A stretch of 64,000 nt of DNA from Arthrobacter globiformis (GTDB taxonomy: Bacteria > Actinomycetota > Actinomycetes > Actinomycetales > Micrococcaceae): positions 62,001-126,000 of the forward strand of contig NZ_QLNP01000089.1 in assembly GCF_003261175.1 (NCBI RefSeq), read 5' to 3'. Positions 52,635-60,332 of the stretch are shown here, piece after piece. The notes beneath the pieces were generated by a model that was not told the origin of the DNA, searched no databases, and saw nothing but the letters and a program-made list of their open reading frames with translations. The position numbers and the translations under genes were made by a program. Position 1 is the stretch's first letter. The number at the start of each line of letters is the position of its first letter.

Positions 52635-53846
52635 ATGAGCACACTGATCACCAACATCGCTGAACTGATGACCCAGGACGCGGAGCACCGCGTCCTCAAG
52701 GATGCGTCAGTGGTGATCGAGGGTGAACGGATCTCGTGGATCGGCCAGGCATCCGCCGCCCCCGCGGCCGACGAAGCCGTGGACGCGGGCGGCCGGGCCG
52801 TGCTGCCCGGCTGGGTGGACTCCCACACGCACCTCATTTTCGCGGGCGATCGGACCGCGGAGTTCGAGGCCCGGATGGCAGGGGAGGAGTACAGCGCCGG
52901 CGGCATCGCCGTCACCACTCAAGCCACCCGGAACACCGGCGACTACGACCTCACGCGGCTGGCGCAGGGCCGGGTCGCCGAAGCAGTGTCGCAGGGCACG
53001 ACGTACCTGGAGACGAAAACCGGCTACGGGCTCGATGTCGAGCAGGAGGCCCGGAGCGCGCGGATCGCCTCGACGGTGGCGGACGAGGTCACCTACCTGG
53101 GTGCCCACCTGGTGCCGGCCGGGGCGGATGCGGATGACTACACCAAGCTTGTTTGCGGCCCGATGCTGGATGCGGTCCGCCCCTACGTCCGCTGGGCCGA
53201 CGTGTTCTGCGAACGGGGTGCCTTCTCGGAGGAACAGTCCCGTGCTGTGCTGCAGGCCTGCCGCGACGCCGGCCTGGGGCTGCGGGTGCACGGCAACCAG
53301 CTGGGCCACGGCGCCGGAGTCCGCCTCGCGGTGGAGTTCGGCGCGGCAAGCGTGGACCACGTCAATTATCTTTCGGAGCAGGACATCGCAGACCTCGCCG
53401 CCGGCTGGTCGGGCTGGGATGCCGCCGCGGGAACGGGCGGGCGGGGAACGGTGGCCACCTGCCTGCCGGCCTGCGATCTCTCCACCCGCCAGCCGCTGGC
53501 CCCCGGCCGCCAGCTCCTCGACGCCGGCGTGCCCGTGGCGCTCGCGTCCAACTGCAACCCCGGCACGTCCTACACGAGCTCCATGGCGTTCTGCGTCACC
53601 ACCGCCGTTCTCCAGATGGGCCTGAGCGTCCACGAGGCGGTCCGGGCGGCGACGTACGGCGGCGCCCTGGCGCTGCAGCGGGAGTCCGGTAACGACGTCG
53701 ACGGCGAACGGGCGGTGGGCTCCCTCGCCGTCGGACACCGGGCGGACCTGCACGTCCTCAACGCGCCGTCCGCCACCCACCTCGCCTACCGCCCCGGCAT
53801 GCCGCTGACCCACGCGGTTTGGCGTGCAGGGGTGCGGGCGCGGTAG
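52635..53846 (+). CDS. hutI: Imidazolonepropionase
   Basis: The 403-residue amidohydrolase starts MSTLITNIAELMTQD. Metal-binding DSHTHLIFAGDR (HxH), GLRVHGNQLG (His), DHVNYLS, and ASNCNPGTSYTSSM (Asp/Asn region) are those of HutI, which hydrolyses imidazolone propionate to N-formiminoglutamate in histidine breakdown. There is an insertion around GWDAAAGTGGRGT compared with the core. No other hut gene (hutH, hutU, hutG) lies in the window. The only frame-start alternative upstream overlaps the preceding gene and is rejected. Confidence 0.92.
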   Translation: MSTLITNIAELMTQDAEHRVLKDASVVIEGERISWIGQASAAPAADEAVDAGGRAVLPGWVDSHTHLIFAGDRTAEFEARMAGEEYSAGGIAVTTQATRNTGDYDLTRLAQGRVAEAVSQGTTYLETKTGYGLDVEQEARSARIASTVADEVTYLGAHLVPAGADADDYTKLVCGPMLDAVRPYVRWADVFCERGAFSEEQSRAVLQACRDAGLGLRVHGNQLGHGAGVRLAVEFGAASVDHVNYLSEQDIADLAAGWSGWDAAAGTGGRGTVATCLPACDLSTRQPLAPGRQLLDAGVPVALASNCNPGTSYTSSMAFCVTTAVLQMGLSVHEAVRAATYGGALALQRESGNDVDGERAVGSLAVGHRADLHVLNAPSATHLAYRPGMPLTHAVWRAGVRAR

Positions 53847-53958
53847 TGTCCGGGGGTGCCTTCACCCGCCGGCGGTGACGTAAGATGCTCGTTCGAGGTC
53901 TGATACAATCACAAAGCGTCATTTCTTCGTGGCGTTTTTGGATCTTGAAAGGCCCTGC

Positions 53959-54747
53959 ATGACACGCACCGACCGACTGACGGCCATCCTTGATCTCCTT
54001 GCCGAGGCCGGCCAGGTGGAAGTCGAGGAAATCGTCACCCGGCTCGGCGTGTCACCGGCCACCGCCCGGCGGGACCTGGACAGCCTGGCCAAGCGGCGGC
54101 TGCTGACCCGGACCCGCGGCGGCGCCACCACCGGAGCCCTGGCCTACGACCTTCCCGGCAGGTACAACCGGGACGACCACGCCGTGGCCAAACAGGAGAT
54201 CGCGCTGGCCGCCTCGGCGCTCATCGCCCCGGGCATGGTCATCGGACTGTGCGGCGGCACCACGAGCACCGCCCTGGCGCAGATCCTGGCCACCCGCGAA
54301 GACCTCAACTCGCCGTCGAACCAACCCACCCTGACCGTGGTCACCAACGCCATCAACATCGCCTCGCAGCTGGCCGTCCGGCCCAACATCAAGGTGATGG
54401 TGACCGGCGGCATCCTCAACACGCGGTCCTATGAGCTCGTGGGCCCGTACACGGACATCATCATGCAGAAGGTGGTGCTGGACATCGCCTTCATCGGCGT
54501 CAACGGCGTGGACCCGGAGGTGGGGCCCACCAACACCGGCGAGGCAGAGGCAACGGTCAACGCCCTGCTGGCCAGCCGCGCCAGCGAGTCCTACGTGATC
54601 GCAGACTCCTCGAAGGTGGGCCGCCGGGCCTTCGCGACGATGGACGGCTACAACTTCACCCGGCTCATCACCGACTCTGGCATCTCCGCGGCGGACAAGG
54701 CCGCGTTCGAAGCCCGCGGCACCGAAGTGCTCGTGGCCGGCAGCTAG
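53959..54747 (+). CDS. DeoR/GlpR-family transcriptional regulator
   Basis: The 262-residue protein starts MTRTDRLTAILDLL behind GAAAGG. The N-terminal winged helix (VEVEEIVTRLGVSPATARRDLDSL) is the DeoR signature, and the sugar-phosphate-binding DeoR C-domain follows (ALIAPGMVIGLCGGTTSTAL, then VMVTGGILNTRSYELVG, IADSSKVGRR). Members repress sugar-phosphate or nucleoside genes. The target is unknown; a TACAAT -10 and an imperfect repeat at about 53914-53938 lie upstream, so autoregulation is possible. Confidence 0.9.
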   Translation: MTRTDRLTAILDLLAEAGQVEVEEIVTRLGVSPATARRDLDSLAKRRLLTRTRGGATTGALAYDLPGRYNRDDHAVAKQEIALAASALIAPGMVIGLCGGTTSTALAQILATREDLNSPSNQPTLTVVTNAINIASQLAVRPNIKVMVTGGILNTRSYELVGPYTDIIMQKVVLDIAFIGVNGVDPEVGPTNTGEAEATVNALLASRASESYVIADSSKVGRRAFATMDGYNFTRLITDSGISAADKAAFEARGTEVLVAGS

Positions 54748-54760
54748 AAAAGAAGACGGC

Positions 54761-55441
54761 TCAGAAGATCACCGGCGCGGCGTCCAGCACCGTTTCGTCC
54801 ACCCTCCGGTCCACCCACTGCGTGAACGGGGTGTCCAGTTCGTACTTGCCCGCGCCGTTTTGCACCAGCATTCGGACCTCGGCGTTTTCCGGGTTGTTCA
54901 GTGACTCGAAGTACTCCACGGACCAGTGGAACCAGCGCATGCAGAACAGGCGCATGGTCAGCCCGTGCGTGACCAGCAGGGCGTTGGGGGAGTAGTCCGG
55001 CTTGGACCAGTGCCGGTACAGGGTCTCCATGAACGAGGAGATCCGGTCGTAGACGTCAGAGCCGGACTCGCCCTCCCGGAAGCGGTAGAAGAAGTGGCCG
55101 TAGGCGTTGCGCAGCTCCTTCTGGTCCTCGATGTCGCCGGAGATCTGGAAGTTGGCCCAGTCCTGTTCACGCAGCCGCGGTTCCTCGATCACCCGCTCCG
55201 TCAGGGAGCCCAGGTCCAGCGCCTCGAGGGTCTGGTAGGCGCGCAGGTACGGTGAGACGTAGACGCTTACCTGCCGGCCGTCCAGCTCGCGCCGGATGCG
55301 TTCCCCGGCGGCTTTCGCCTGCTCCAAGCCGAGCTCCGTCAGCGGAATCCGGTAGTCGGGCACCCTGTTGTAGATGGAGGTATCCGCGTTGGCCGCCGAC
55401 TGGCCGTGCCGGATCATGATGATTTTCCCGGGAGCGCTCAT
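54761..55441 (-). CDS. Histidine phosphatase superfamily (phosphoglycerate mutase-like) protein
   Basis: The 226-residue protein starts at MSAPGKIIMIRHGQSAAN, behind GGGAAA. The RHG catalytic motif is at about residues 11-13, SPYLRAYQT follows, and the second His is in VTHGLTMRLF. It is a histidine phosphatase of broad type; the size and extra helical insert (NAYGHFFYRFREGESGSD) resemble actinobacterial phosphatases with no assigned substrate. The longer upstream frame is antisense to the next gene and is not coding. Confidence 0.9.
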   Translation of the reverse strand: MSAPGKIIMIRHGQSAANADTSIYNRVPDYRIPLTELGLEQAKAAGERIRRELDGRQVSVYVSPYLRAYQTLEALDLGSLTERVIEEPRLREQDWANFQISGDIEDQKELRNAYGHFFYRFREGESGSDVYDRISSFMETLYRHWSKPDYSPNALLVTHGLTMRLFCMRWFHWSVEYFESLNNPENAEVRMLVQNGAGKYELDTPFTQWVDRRVDETVLDAAPVIF

Positions 55442-55528
55442 AGTTTCCCAGCATAGGGTCAGCCCGCGGCCGGACAGGAACCGACTGGCTGACAGGAAAG
55501 TACCAGCCGGTGCAGGCAAGATAGGAAC

Positions 55529-56302
55529 ATGTTGGTTCCCTCCCGCCGTCGGCTGCGGTTCGAAGTCTGGATTGTCCTCGGGCTGTCGCTGGGCCAGTCC
55601 GCCGTCTACTCCGTGGTGCAGCTGCTGGACAAAATGACCCGGGCACCGCTGGCGCAGGGGACGTCCACGCTGAACAGGTCGCAAAGCACCCGCGAGTACT
55701 TCGACCTCACCTACCAGCTGCTGGACATCATCTTCGCCCTGGTGCCGGTCCTGCTGGTGATCTACTTTCTGACCGACCAGCGCCAGGCGAAGGCCGGGCA
55801 CGACGCCGGCTCGGCGTTCCGGAAGCTGGGATTCAACTTCGCCCGGCCGGGCAAGGACCTGCTGCAAGGGCTCGGGCTGGCCGCCCTGATCGGCATCCCG
55901 TCGCTGGGCCTCTATGCCGCCGGACGTGCCCTGGGCATAACGACGGCGATCATCCCCAGCGGTCTGGACGCCTACTGGTGGACGGTGCCCGTGCTGATCC
56001 TGTCTGCCCTGCGCCACGCGGTCGTGGAGGAAGTCATCGTGGTGGGGTACCTGCTGGACCGGTTCGGCAAATTCGGCTGGTCCGTGCCGCTGGCGATCTT
56101 TGTGTCCGCAATGCTCCGCGGCAGCTACCACCTGTACCAGGGGTTCGGGCCGTTCATTGGAAACGCCATCATGGGCGTGGTCTTCGCCTGGATCTACACC
56201 AGGACCCGCCGTGTGATGCCGCTCGTCATCGCGCACGCCCTGCTGGATATCGTCGCGTTCGTCGGGTTCAGCCTGTTCGGCAAGGCGGTCGGCCTGGGCT
56301 AG
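55529..56302 (+). CDS. CPBP-family intramembrane protein (Abi/CAAX protease-like)
   Basis: The 257-residue protein has about seven hydrophobic helices and the CPBP core: EE in AVVEEVIVVGYL, the second motif SAMLRGSYHLYQG with His, and the HALLDIVAF helix with His and Asp. The usual EExxxR motif lacks its Arg (EEVIVV). If the Arg is important, activity may be altered. CPBP proteins are membrane metal-dependent endopeptidases or bacteriocin immunity-like proteins; the substrate is unknown. It is followed by two hairpins. Confidence 0.85.
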   Translation: MLVPSRRRLRFEVWIVLGLSLGQSAVYSVVQLLDKMTRAPLAQGTSTLNRSQSTREYFDLTYQLLDIIFALVPVLLVIYFLTDQRQAKAGHDAGSAFRKLGFNFARPGKDLLQGLGLAALIGIPSLGLYAAGRALGITTAIIPSGLDAYWWTVPVLILSALRHAVVEEVIVVGYLLDRFGKFGWSVPLAIFVSAMLRGSYHLYQGFGPFIGNAIMGVVFAWIYTRTRRVMPLVIAHALLDIVAFVGFSLFGKAVGLG

Positions 56303-56342
56303 GTCAGCCTGGGGTAGGGAACATCCATTCGGCACGGCCGAG

Positions 56343-56424
56343 GGGCCGGCCAGCGCCGGCCCTTAAAAGTGATTCGGCCGCCGTCGGCGGGTGACGTCAT
56401 TGGCACCCGCTGATGGCGGCCGAA
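56343..56424. terminator. Two adjacent hairpins between CPBP and VOC genes
   Basis: The first stem is GGGCCGGC/GCCGGCCC (56343-56362) followed by TTAAAA. The second is TTCGGCCGCC/GGCGGCCGAA (56373-56424) with an inner stem CGGCGGGTG/CACCCGCTG with one mismatch. They sit between convergent genes and should act in both directions. Confidence 0.7.
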
Positions 56425-56443
56425 GTGAAGGGCAGAACGTGCG

Positions 56444-57082
56444 TCAGATGGTGACGGCGCCCGCTGCGGTTTCGAACGTGACCGAGAGAATGCCCGGCGT
56501 TCCGTGCGGGGCGACCCAGTTCACGGCGACGTCCTCCAGCGGCCTTTCGACGGGCTCGCCGAGCCACTCGGTCACGCGCTCGGCAGAACCCGCGATCGTG
56601 AGGCTGGACATCTTGACATTGCTGTCATAGGCGTTGGACGGGTGCAGTTCCGCATCGCCCTCCCATTTCAGCATGTAGGGGACCTGCGGGTCGGCGATCA
56701 GGCCCAGGATGCCGATCTGCTTCCAGACAAGCTCCCGACCGTCGGGGAACTTGCGGTTGCCGTTGACCGCGGAGCGGCCCAGGCGTTCCTCGAAGGGGGC
56801 GAGGTCGTCAACTTCGACGCACCAGCCCATCCAGCCGCCGCCCGCGGCGGACCGGGCCCGGACGGCCTGGCCGAACGGTGCCTTGTCCGACGCCGGGTGG
56901 TCAAGTACCTCAACAACCTCGAGGTACTTGTGGCCGGCCAGGGGGATGATCATGTTCCGGGTCCCAAACCGGGGGTGCACCCCACCCTTTACGGCTTCGA
57001 CGCCCAGGGCAGAGGAGATACGTTCGGTGGTGGCCGCCAGGCCATCGTGTTCACAGGCGTAAGAGACGTGATCCATGCGCAT
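56444..57082 (-). CDS. VOC/glyoxalase-like domain protein
   Basis: The 212-residue protein starts MRMDHVSYACEHDGL behind GATGAGGG. It has VOC-type paired beta-alpha-beta units (DHVSYA, KYLEVVEVLDHP, WCVEVDDLAPFEERLG) and a second half with MLKWEGDAELHPSNA. It resembles the glyoxalase-like domain (Glyoxalase_3) proteins found in actinobacteria. Metal ligands are not certain. Function unknown. It is divergent from the metY leader. Confidence 0.85.
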   Translation of the reverse strand: MRMDHVSYACEHDGLAATTERISSALGVEAVKGGVHPRFGTRNMIIPLAGHKYLEVVEVLDHPASDKAPFGQAVRARSAAGGGWMGWCVEVDDLAPFEERLGRSAVNGNRKFPDGRELVWKQIGILGLIADPQVPYMLKWEGDAELHPSNAYDSNVKMSSLTIAGSAERVTEWLGEPVERPLEDVAVNWVAPHGTPGILSVTFETAAGAVTI

Positions 57083-57208
57083 GCCCTCATCTTGGCACTT
57101 TGTGACGGGGCTCTCAGCTAAGGGTGACCTAACCCTGCGAAAAGTCCATACTTTGACGAAGTTCTTCACAAAGCTGTGCGCGTAATAGTCCCATTCGTAC
57201 GCTGATTG

Positions 57209-57324
57209 CAGGTCATGAGCGCCAGCAAAGAAGGCCCCGGCTCGCTGGCCGGCAACCCTCCAACCGCGGCGGGGTGCCCCGGGTGCAGACCTGGCTGCGC
57301 GGCGCCCGCCGTGCGGCAAGCGCG
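57209..57324 (+). promoter_or_regulatory. SAM-IV-like riboswitch in the metY leader
   Basis: The leader has P1 arms CAGGTC (57209) and GACCTG (57288), the conserved GTCATGAGCGCCAGC, the hairpin with GGCTCGCTGGCCGGCAACCC, the GGGGTGCCCCGGGTG loop and the 3' GGCAAGCGCG. It closely matches the metX leader at 58788. The order and sequences fit the actinobacterial SAM-IV class as I recall it. It lies 45 bases before the metY start. SAM binding should repress metY. Confidence 0.85.
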
Positions 57325-57368
57325 GGCCTGTGCCGGGACCAGCACACGCCCTTCAGCAGAGGAGCCTC

Positions 57369-58685
57369 ATGTCCAACGCATGGTCATTCGAAACCCGCCA
57401 GATCCATGCCGGCCAGGCGCCGGACGACGCCACCGGCGCCCGGGCACTGCCGATCTACCAGACGACGTCGTTCGTCTTCCCCAGCGCCGAAAGCGCAGCG
57501 GACCGCTTTGCGCTGGCCGAGATCGCACCCATCTACACCCGGATCGGCAACCCTACCCAGGACGCGGTTGAACAGCGCATCGCCAGTCTGGAAGGAGGGC
57601 TCGCGGCACTGCTCCTGAGCTCGGGTCAGGCCGCCGAAACGTACGCCATCCTTAACATCGCCGAAGCCGGCGACCACGTGGTTGCCAGCCCCAGCCTCTA
57701 TGGCGGCACCTACAACCTGCTGGCACACACCCTGAAGAAGTTCGGAGTCTCCGTCACTTTCGTGGCGGACCCGGACAACCTGGAGCAGTGGCGCGACGCC
57801 GTGCAGCCGAACACCAAGCTCTTCTTTGCCGAGGTGGTGTCCAACCCCCGGCAGGACGTGCTGGACATCGAAGGCGTCGCCCGGACAGCGCACGAGGCCG
57901 ACGTGCCGCTGATCGTGGACAACACGCTGTCCACGCCCTACCTCATCAGGCCGCTCGAGTGGGGCGCGGACATCGTGGTGCACTCGGCCACCAAATACCT
58001 CGGCGGGCACGGTGCCGCCATTGCCGGTGTCATCGTGGATTCAGGCAACTTCGACTTCGGCAAGGACCCGGAGCGTTTCCCCGGCTTCAATACGCCGGAC
58101 CCCACCTACAACGGGCTGGTCTATGCCCGGGACCTCGGGGCCGGCGGCGCCCTGGGAGCCAACCTGTCCTACATCCTTAAGGCCCGCGTCCAGCTGCTCC
58201 GCGACCTGGGCTCCGCGGTGTCCCCGTTCAATGCCTTCCTCATCGCGCAGGGCCTGGAAACCCTGAGCCTGCGGGTGGAGCGCCACGTGGCCAACGCGGC
58301 AGCCGTGGCCGGTTGGCTGGAAGCCCGGGATGACGTGGAGTCCGTGGCCTACGCCGGGCTGCCGTCCAGTCCCTGGTACGAGCGCGGCCTGAAGTACGGG
58401 CCCAAGGGCACCGGCGCGGTGGTGGCCTTTACGCTGGCCGGCGGCGCCGAGGCCGGAAAGCGCTTCGTGGATGCCCTGGAACTGCACTCCCATGTGGCAA
58501 ACATTGGTGACGTCCGCTCCCTCGTCATCCACCCGGCGTCGACCACGCACAGCCAGCTCACGCCGGAGCAGCAGGTCGTGGCGGGGGTTGCCCCCGGCCT
58601 AGTCCGGCTGTCGGTGGGCCTGGAGCACATCGATGACATCCTGGCCGACCTCGACGCCGGATTCCGCGCGGCAAAAGGCGCCTGA
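57369..58685 (+). CDS. metY: O-acetylhomoserine sulfhydrylase
   Basis: The 438-residue Cys/Met metabolism PLP enzyme starts behind AGAGGAG. It has the N-terminal FETRQIHAGQAPD, YTRIGNPTQDAVEQRIASLEGG, DNTLSTPYLIRPLEWGAD and the PLP-Lys motif SATKYLGGHG. Length and the C-terminal LVIHPASTTHSQLTPEQ are those of MetY-type sulfhydrylases (direct sulfhydrylation to homocysteine). With MetX next door it makes homocysteine from homoserine and sulfide. The upstream SAM-IV leader implies repression by SAM. Confidence 0.95.
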   Translation: MSNAWSFETRQIHAGQAPDDATGARALPIYQTTSFVFPSAESAADRFALAEIAPIYTRIGNPTQDAVEQRIASLEGGLAALLLSSGQAAETYAILNIAEAGDHVVASPSLYGGTYNLLAHTLKKFGVSVTFVADPDNLEQWRDAVQPNTKLFFAEVVSNPRQDVLDIEGVARTAHEADVPLIVDNTLSTPYLIRPLEWGADIVVHSATKYLGGHGAAIAGVIVDSGNFDFGKDPERFPGFNTPDPTYNGLVYARDLGAGGALGANLSYILKARVQLLRDLGSAVSPFNAFLIAQGLETLSLRVERHVANAAAVAGWLEARDDVESVAYAGLPSSPWYERGLKYGPKGTGAVVAFTLAGGAEAGKRFVDALELHSHVANIGDVRSLVIHPASTTHSQLTPEQQVVAGVAPGLVRLSVGLEHIDDILADLDAGFRAAKGA

Positions 58686-58698
58686 CTTCCCGTGCTAC

Positions 58699-58739
58699 CT
58701 GTGTGGCTTCCGGCCCGTGAGGGGCCGGGAGTCACACAG
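58699..58739 (+). terminator. Hairpin after metY
   Basis: Arms of 18 bases, CTGTGTGGCTTCCGGCCC and GGGCCGGGAGTCACACAG, pair with two mismatches around GTGAG. It separates metY from the second SAM-IV leader. No T-run follows. Confidence 0.65.
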
Positions 58740-58787
58740 CCGTCACATTCTTAGCGCAGATGTCCGTCTGTTTCGTAAACTGGGCAA

Positions 58788-58901
58788 CAGGTCATGAGTG
58801 CCAGCGACAGCCCCGGCTTGCTGGCCGGCAACCCTCCTTCCGCGGTGGGGTGCCCCGGGTGAAGACCTGGCCTGCCGGACAGCTGCCGGCGGGCAAGCGC
58901 G
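58788..58901 (+). promoter_or_regulatory. SAM-IV-like riboswitch in the metX leader
   Basis: P1 arms CAGGTC (58788) and GACCTG (58864), GTCATGAGTGCCAGC, GGCTTGCTGGCCGGCAACCC, GTGGGGTGCCCCGGGTG and GGGCAAGCGCG follow the same order as in the metY leader. The 3' conserved element ends two bases before the AGAAGAGG ribosome site, so control could act on translation. Confidence 0.87.
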
Positions 58902-58917
58902 TAGAAGAGGTTTACCT

Positions 58918-60117
58918 GTGACGATTTCTGTCAGCACCGACGTACCCGCCGCCGTAGTTCCGGCCGGCACGGCTCCTAACGGCACAGTTCCGGCCGGCAC
59001 GGCTCCTAACGGCACAGTTCCCGATGGCGCAAACCAGGACAGCACTGTCCAGTACGTCAACATCGGCAGCCTGGAACTCGAGGCCGGGGGATTCCTGCCG
59101 GATGTGACCCTGGCCTACGAAACCTGGGGAACGCTCAACGAGGACGGCTCCAACGCCATCCTCGTTCAGCATGCCCTCACAGGGGACACACATGTGACCC
59201 GGGGTGGGGGAACCGAAGAGGGCTGGTGGGAACAGCTCGCCGGGCCCGGTGCGCCGGCGGACACCGACAGGTTCTTCGTCATTTCCATCAACATCCTGGG
59301 CGGCTGTTACGGGTCCACCGGGCCGTCGTCGACTGCTCCGGACGGCAAACCGTGGGGTTCACGCTTTCCGCTGGTGACGCTGAGGGACTCTACGGTGGCC
59401 GAGGCGCGGCTGGCTGACCGGCTCGGTATCAGCAGCTGGCACTCCGTGGTGGGCGGCTCCATGGGCGGGGCGCGCGCCCTCGAATGGGCAGTAACGTTCC
59501 CGGAGCGGGTGCGGCGCTGCGGTGTCATCTCCGTTGGAGCCAGGAGCACGGCCGAACAGATCGCGTTCGCGCAGGCGCAGACGCTTGCCATTCGGCAGGA
59601 CCTCCACTTCAACGGCGGCGACTACTACGGCGGGCCGGAACCCGCGGATGGCCTGGCGCTCGCACGGCGGATTGCCCACATCACCTACCGGTCTGCCTAC
59701 GAACTCGATTTCCGGTTCGGCAGGAACGCCCAGGCCGCTGAAGAGCCGCTGCAGGCCGAAGCACTGGGGGGCCGCGGCCGCTACCAGGTGGAGAGCTACC
59801 TGGACCACCAGGGCAACAAGCTGGTCCGGCGCTTCGACGCCAACAGCTACATCGCCCTGACGGAAGCACTCATGAGCCACGACGTCACACGCGGCCGCGG
59901 AACGCTCAAAGAGGCCCTCGCCCGGACCACCGCTGACTTCTTCGTGGCCGCCGTGGAGTCGGACCGGCTGTACTTTCCCGCCCAGTCGCTGGAGCTTGCG
60001 GAGTCCCTGCCCGGAAACGTGGATGTCCACATGATCGATTCCCCGATCGGCCACGATGGCTTCCTCACGGAGATCGGCCAGTTGAACGCCCAGCTCAGGG
60101 CACACCTCCTCAGCTGA
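58918..60117 (+). CDS. metX: Homoserine O-acetyltransferase
   Basis: The 399-residue alpha/beta hydrolase-fold acyltransferase starts at GTG behind AGAAGAGG. It has LAYETWGTLNEDGSN, VQHALTGDTHV, ILGGCYGSTGPSS, the nucleophile elbow VVGGSMGGARALEW, and the C-terminal Asp/His (ESDRLYFPAQSLEL, SPIGHDGF). This is MetX, which acetylates homoserine for MetY. The first 45 residues, before TVQYVNIGSL, are an extra Pro/Gly/Thr tail with a 30-bp repeat. Succinyl- versus acetyl-transfer is not decided by sequence alone, but the MetY partner favours acetyl. Confidence 0.94.
   Translation: MTISVSTDVPAAVVPAGTAPNGTVPAGTAPNGTVPDGANQDSTVQYVNIGSLELEAGGFLPDVTLAYETWGTLNEDGSNAILVQHALTGDTHVTRGGGTEEGWWEQLAGPGAPADTDRFFVISINILGGCYGSTGPSSTAPDGKPWGSRFPLVTLRDSTVAEARLADRLGISSWHSVVGGSMGGARALEWAVTFPERVRRCGVISVGARSTAEQIAFAQAQTLAIRQDLHFNGGDYYGGPEPADGLALARRIAHITYRSAYELDFRFGRNAQAAEEPLQAEALGGRGRYQVESYLDHQGNKLVRRFDANSYIALTEALMSHDVTRGRGTLKEALARTTADFFVAAVESDRLYFPAQSLELAESLPGNVDVHMIDSPIGHDGFLTEIGQLNAQLRAHLLS
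58957..59016 (+). repeat. 30-bp tandem repeat (2 copies) in the metX N-terminus
   Basis: Two identical 30-bp copies encode VPAGTAPNGT twice, and a third partial unit (VPDGA) follows. The region is Pro/Gly/Thr-rich and probably disordered. Confidence 0.9.
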
Positions 60118-60259
60118 CTTCGGGCTAGGTCCAGGAGGGCGGAGCCGACCTCATCGTGGCGACGCCAATGCCACGCGTGTGCATTAATGCAGATGCGCCT
60201 TGCACTATTTGGCGTTGAGCTTGCTTCATCGGCAGACCATACTCGTTGAATCCGGCGTT

Positions 60260-60275
60260 CGTGGTGCGCATCACA
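60260..60275. promoter_or_regulatory. CRP/GlxR-like site upstream of the MHS transporter
   Basis: CGTGGTGCGCATCACA shares its right part with the site at 42952; both contain CGCATCACACC. It lies 57 bases upstream of the transporter ATG. The left half matches the TGTGA consensus only partly. Confidence 0.4.
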
Positions 60276-60332
60276 CCCCTTCGCCATCGACCGGTCCCCG
60301 TGGCGTCGAGGAAGACGCCGAAGGAGTTTGCA

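Noticed and set aside
51849-53846. A continuous frame that would fuse about 260 extra residues to HutI
   Set aside because: The extra part overlaps the flavoprotein gene in another frame and is Arg/Gly-rich; HutI homology starts at MSTLITN (52635).
54761-56335. A 524-codon frame extending the histidine phosphatase N-terminus
   Set aside because: The extension is antisense to the CPBP gene; the RHG motif and ribosome site place the start at 55441.
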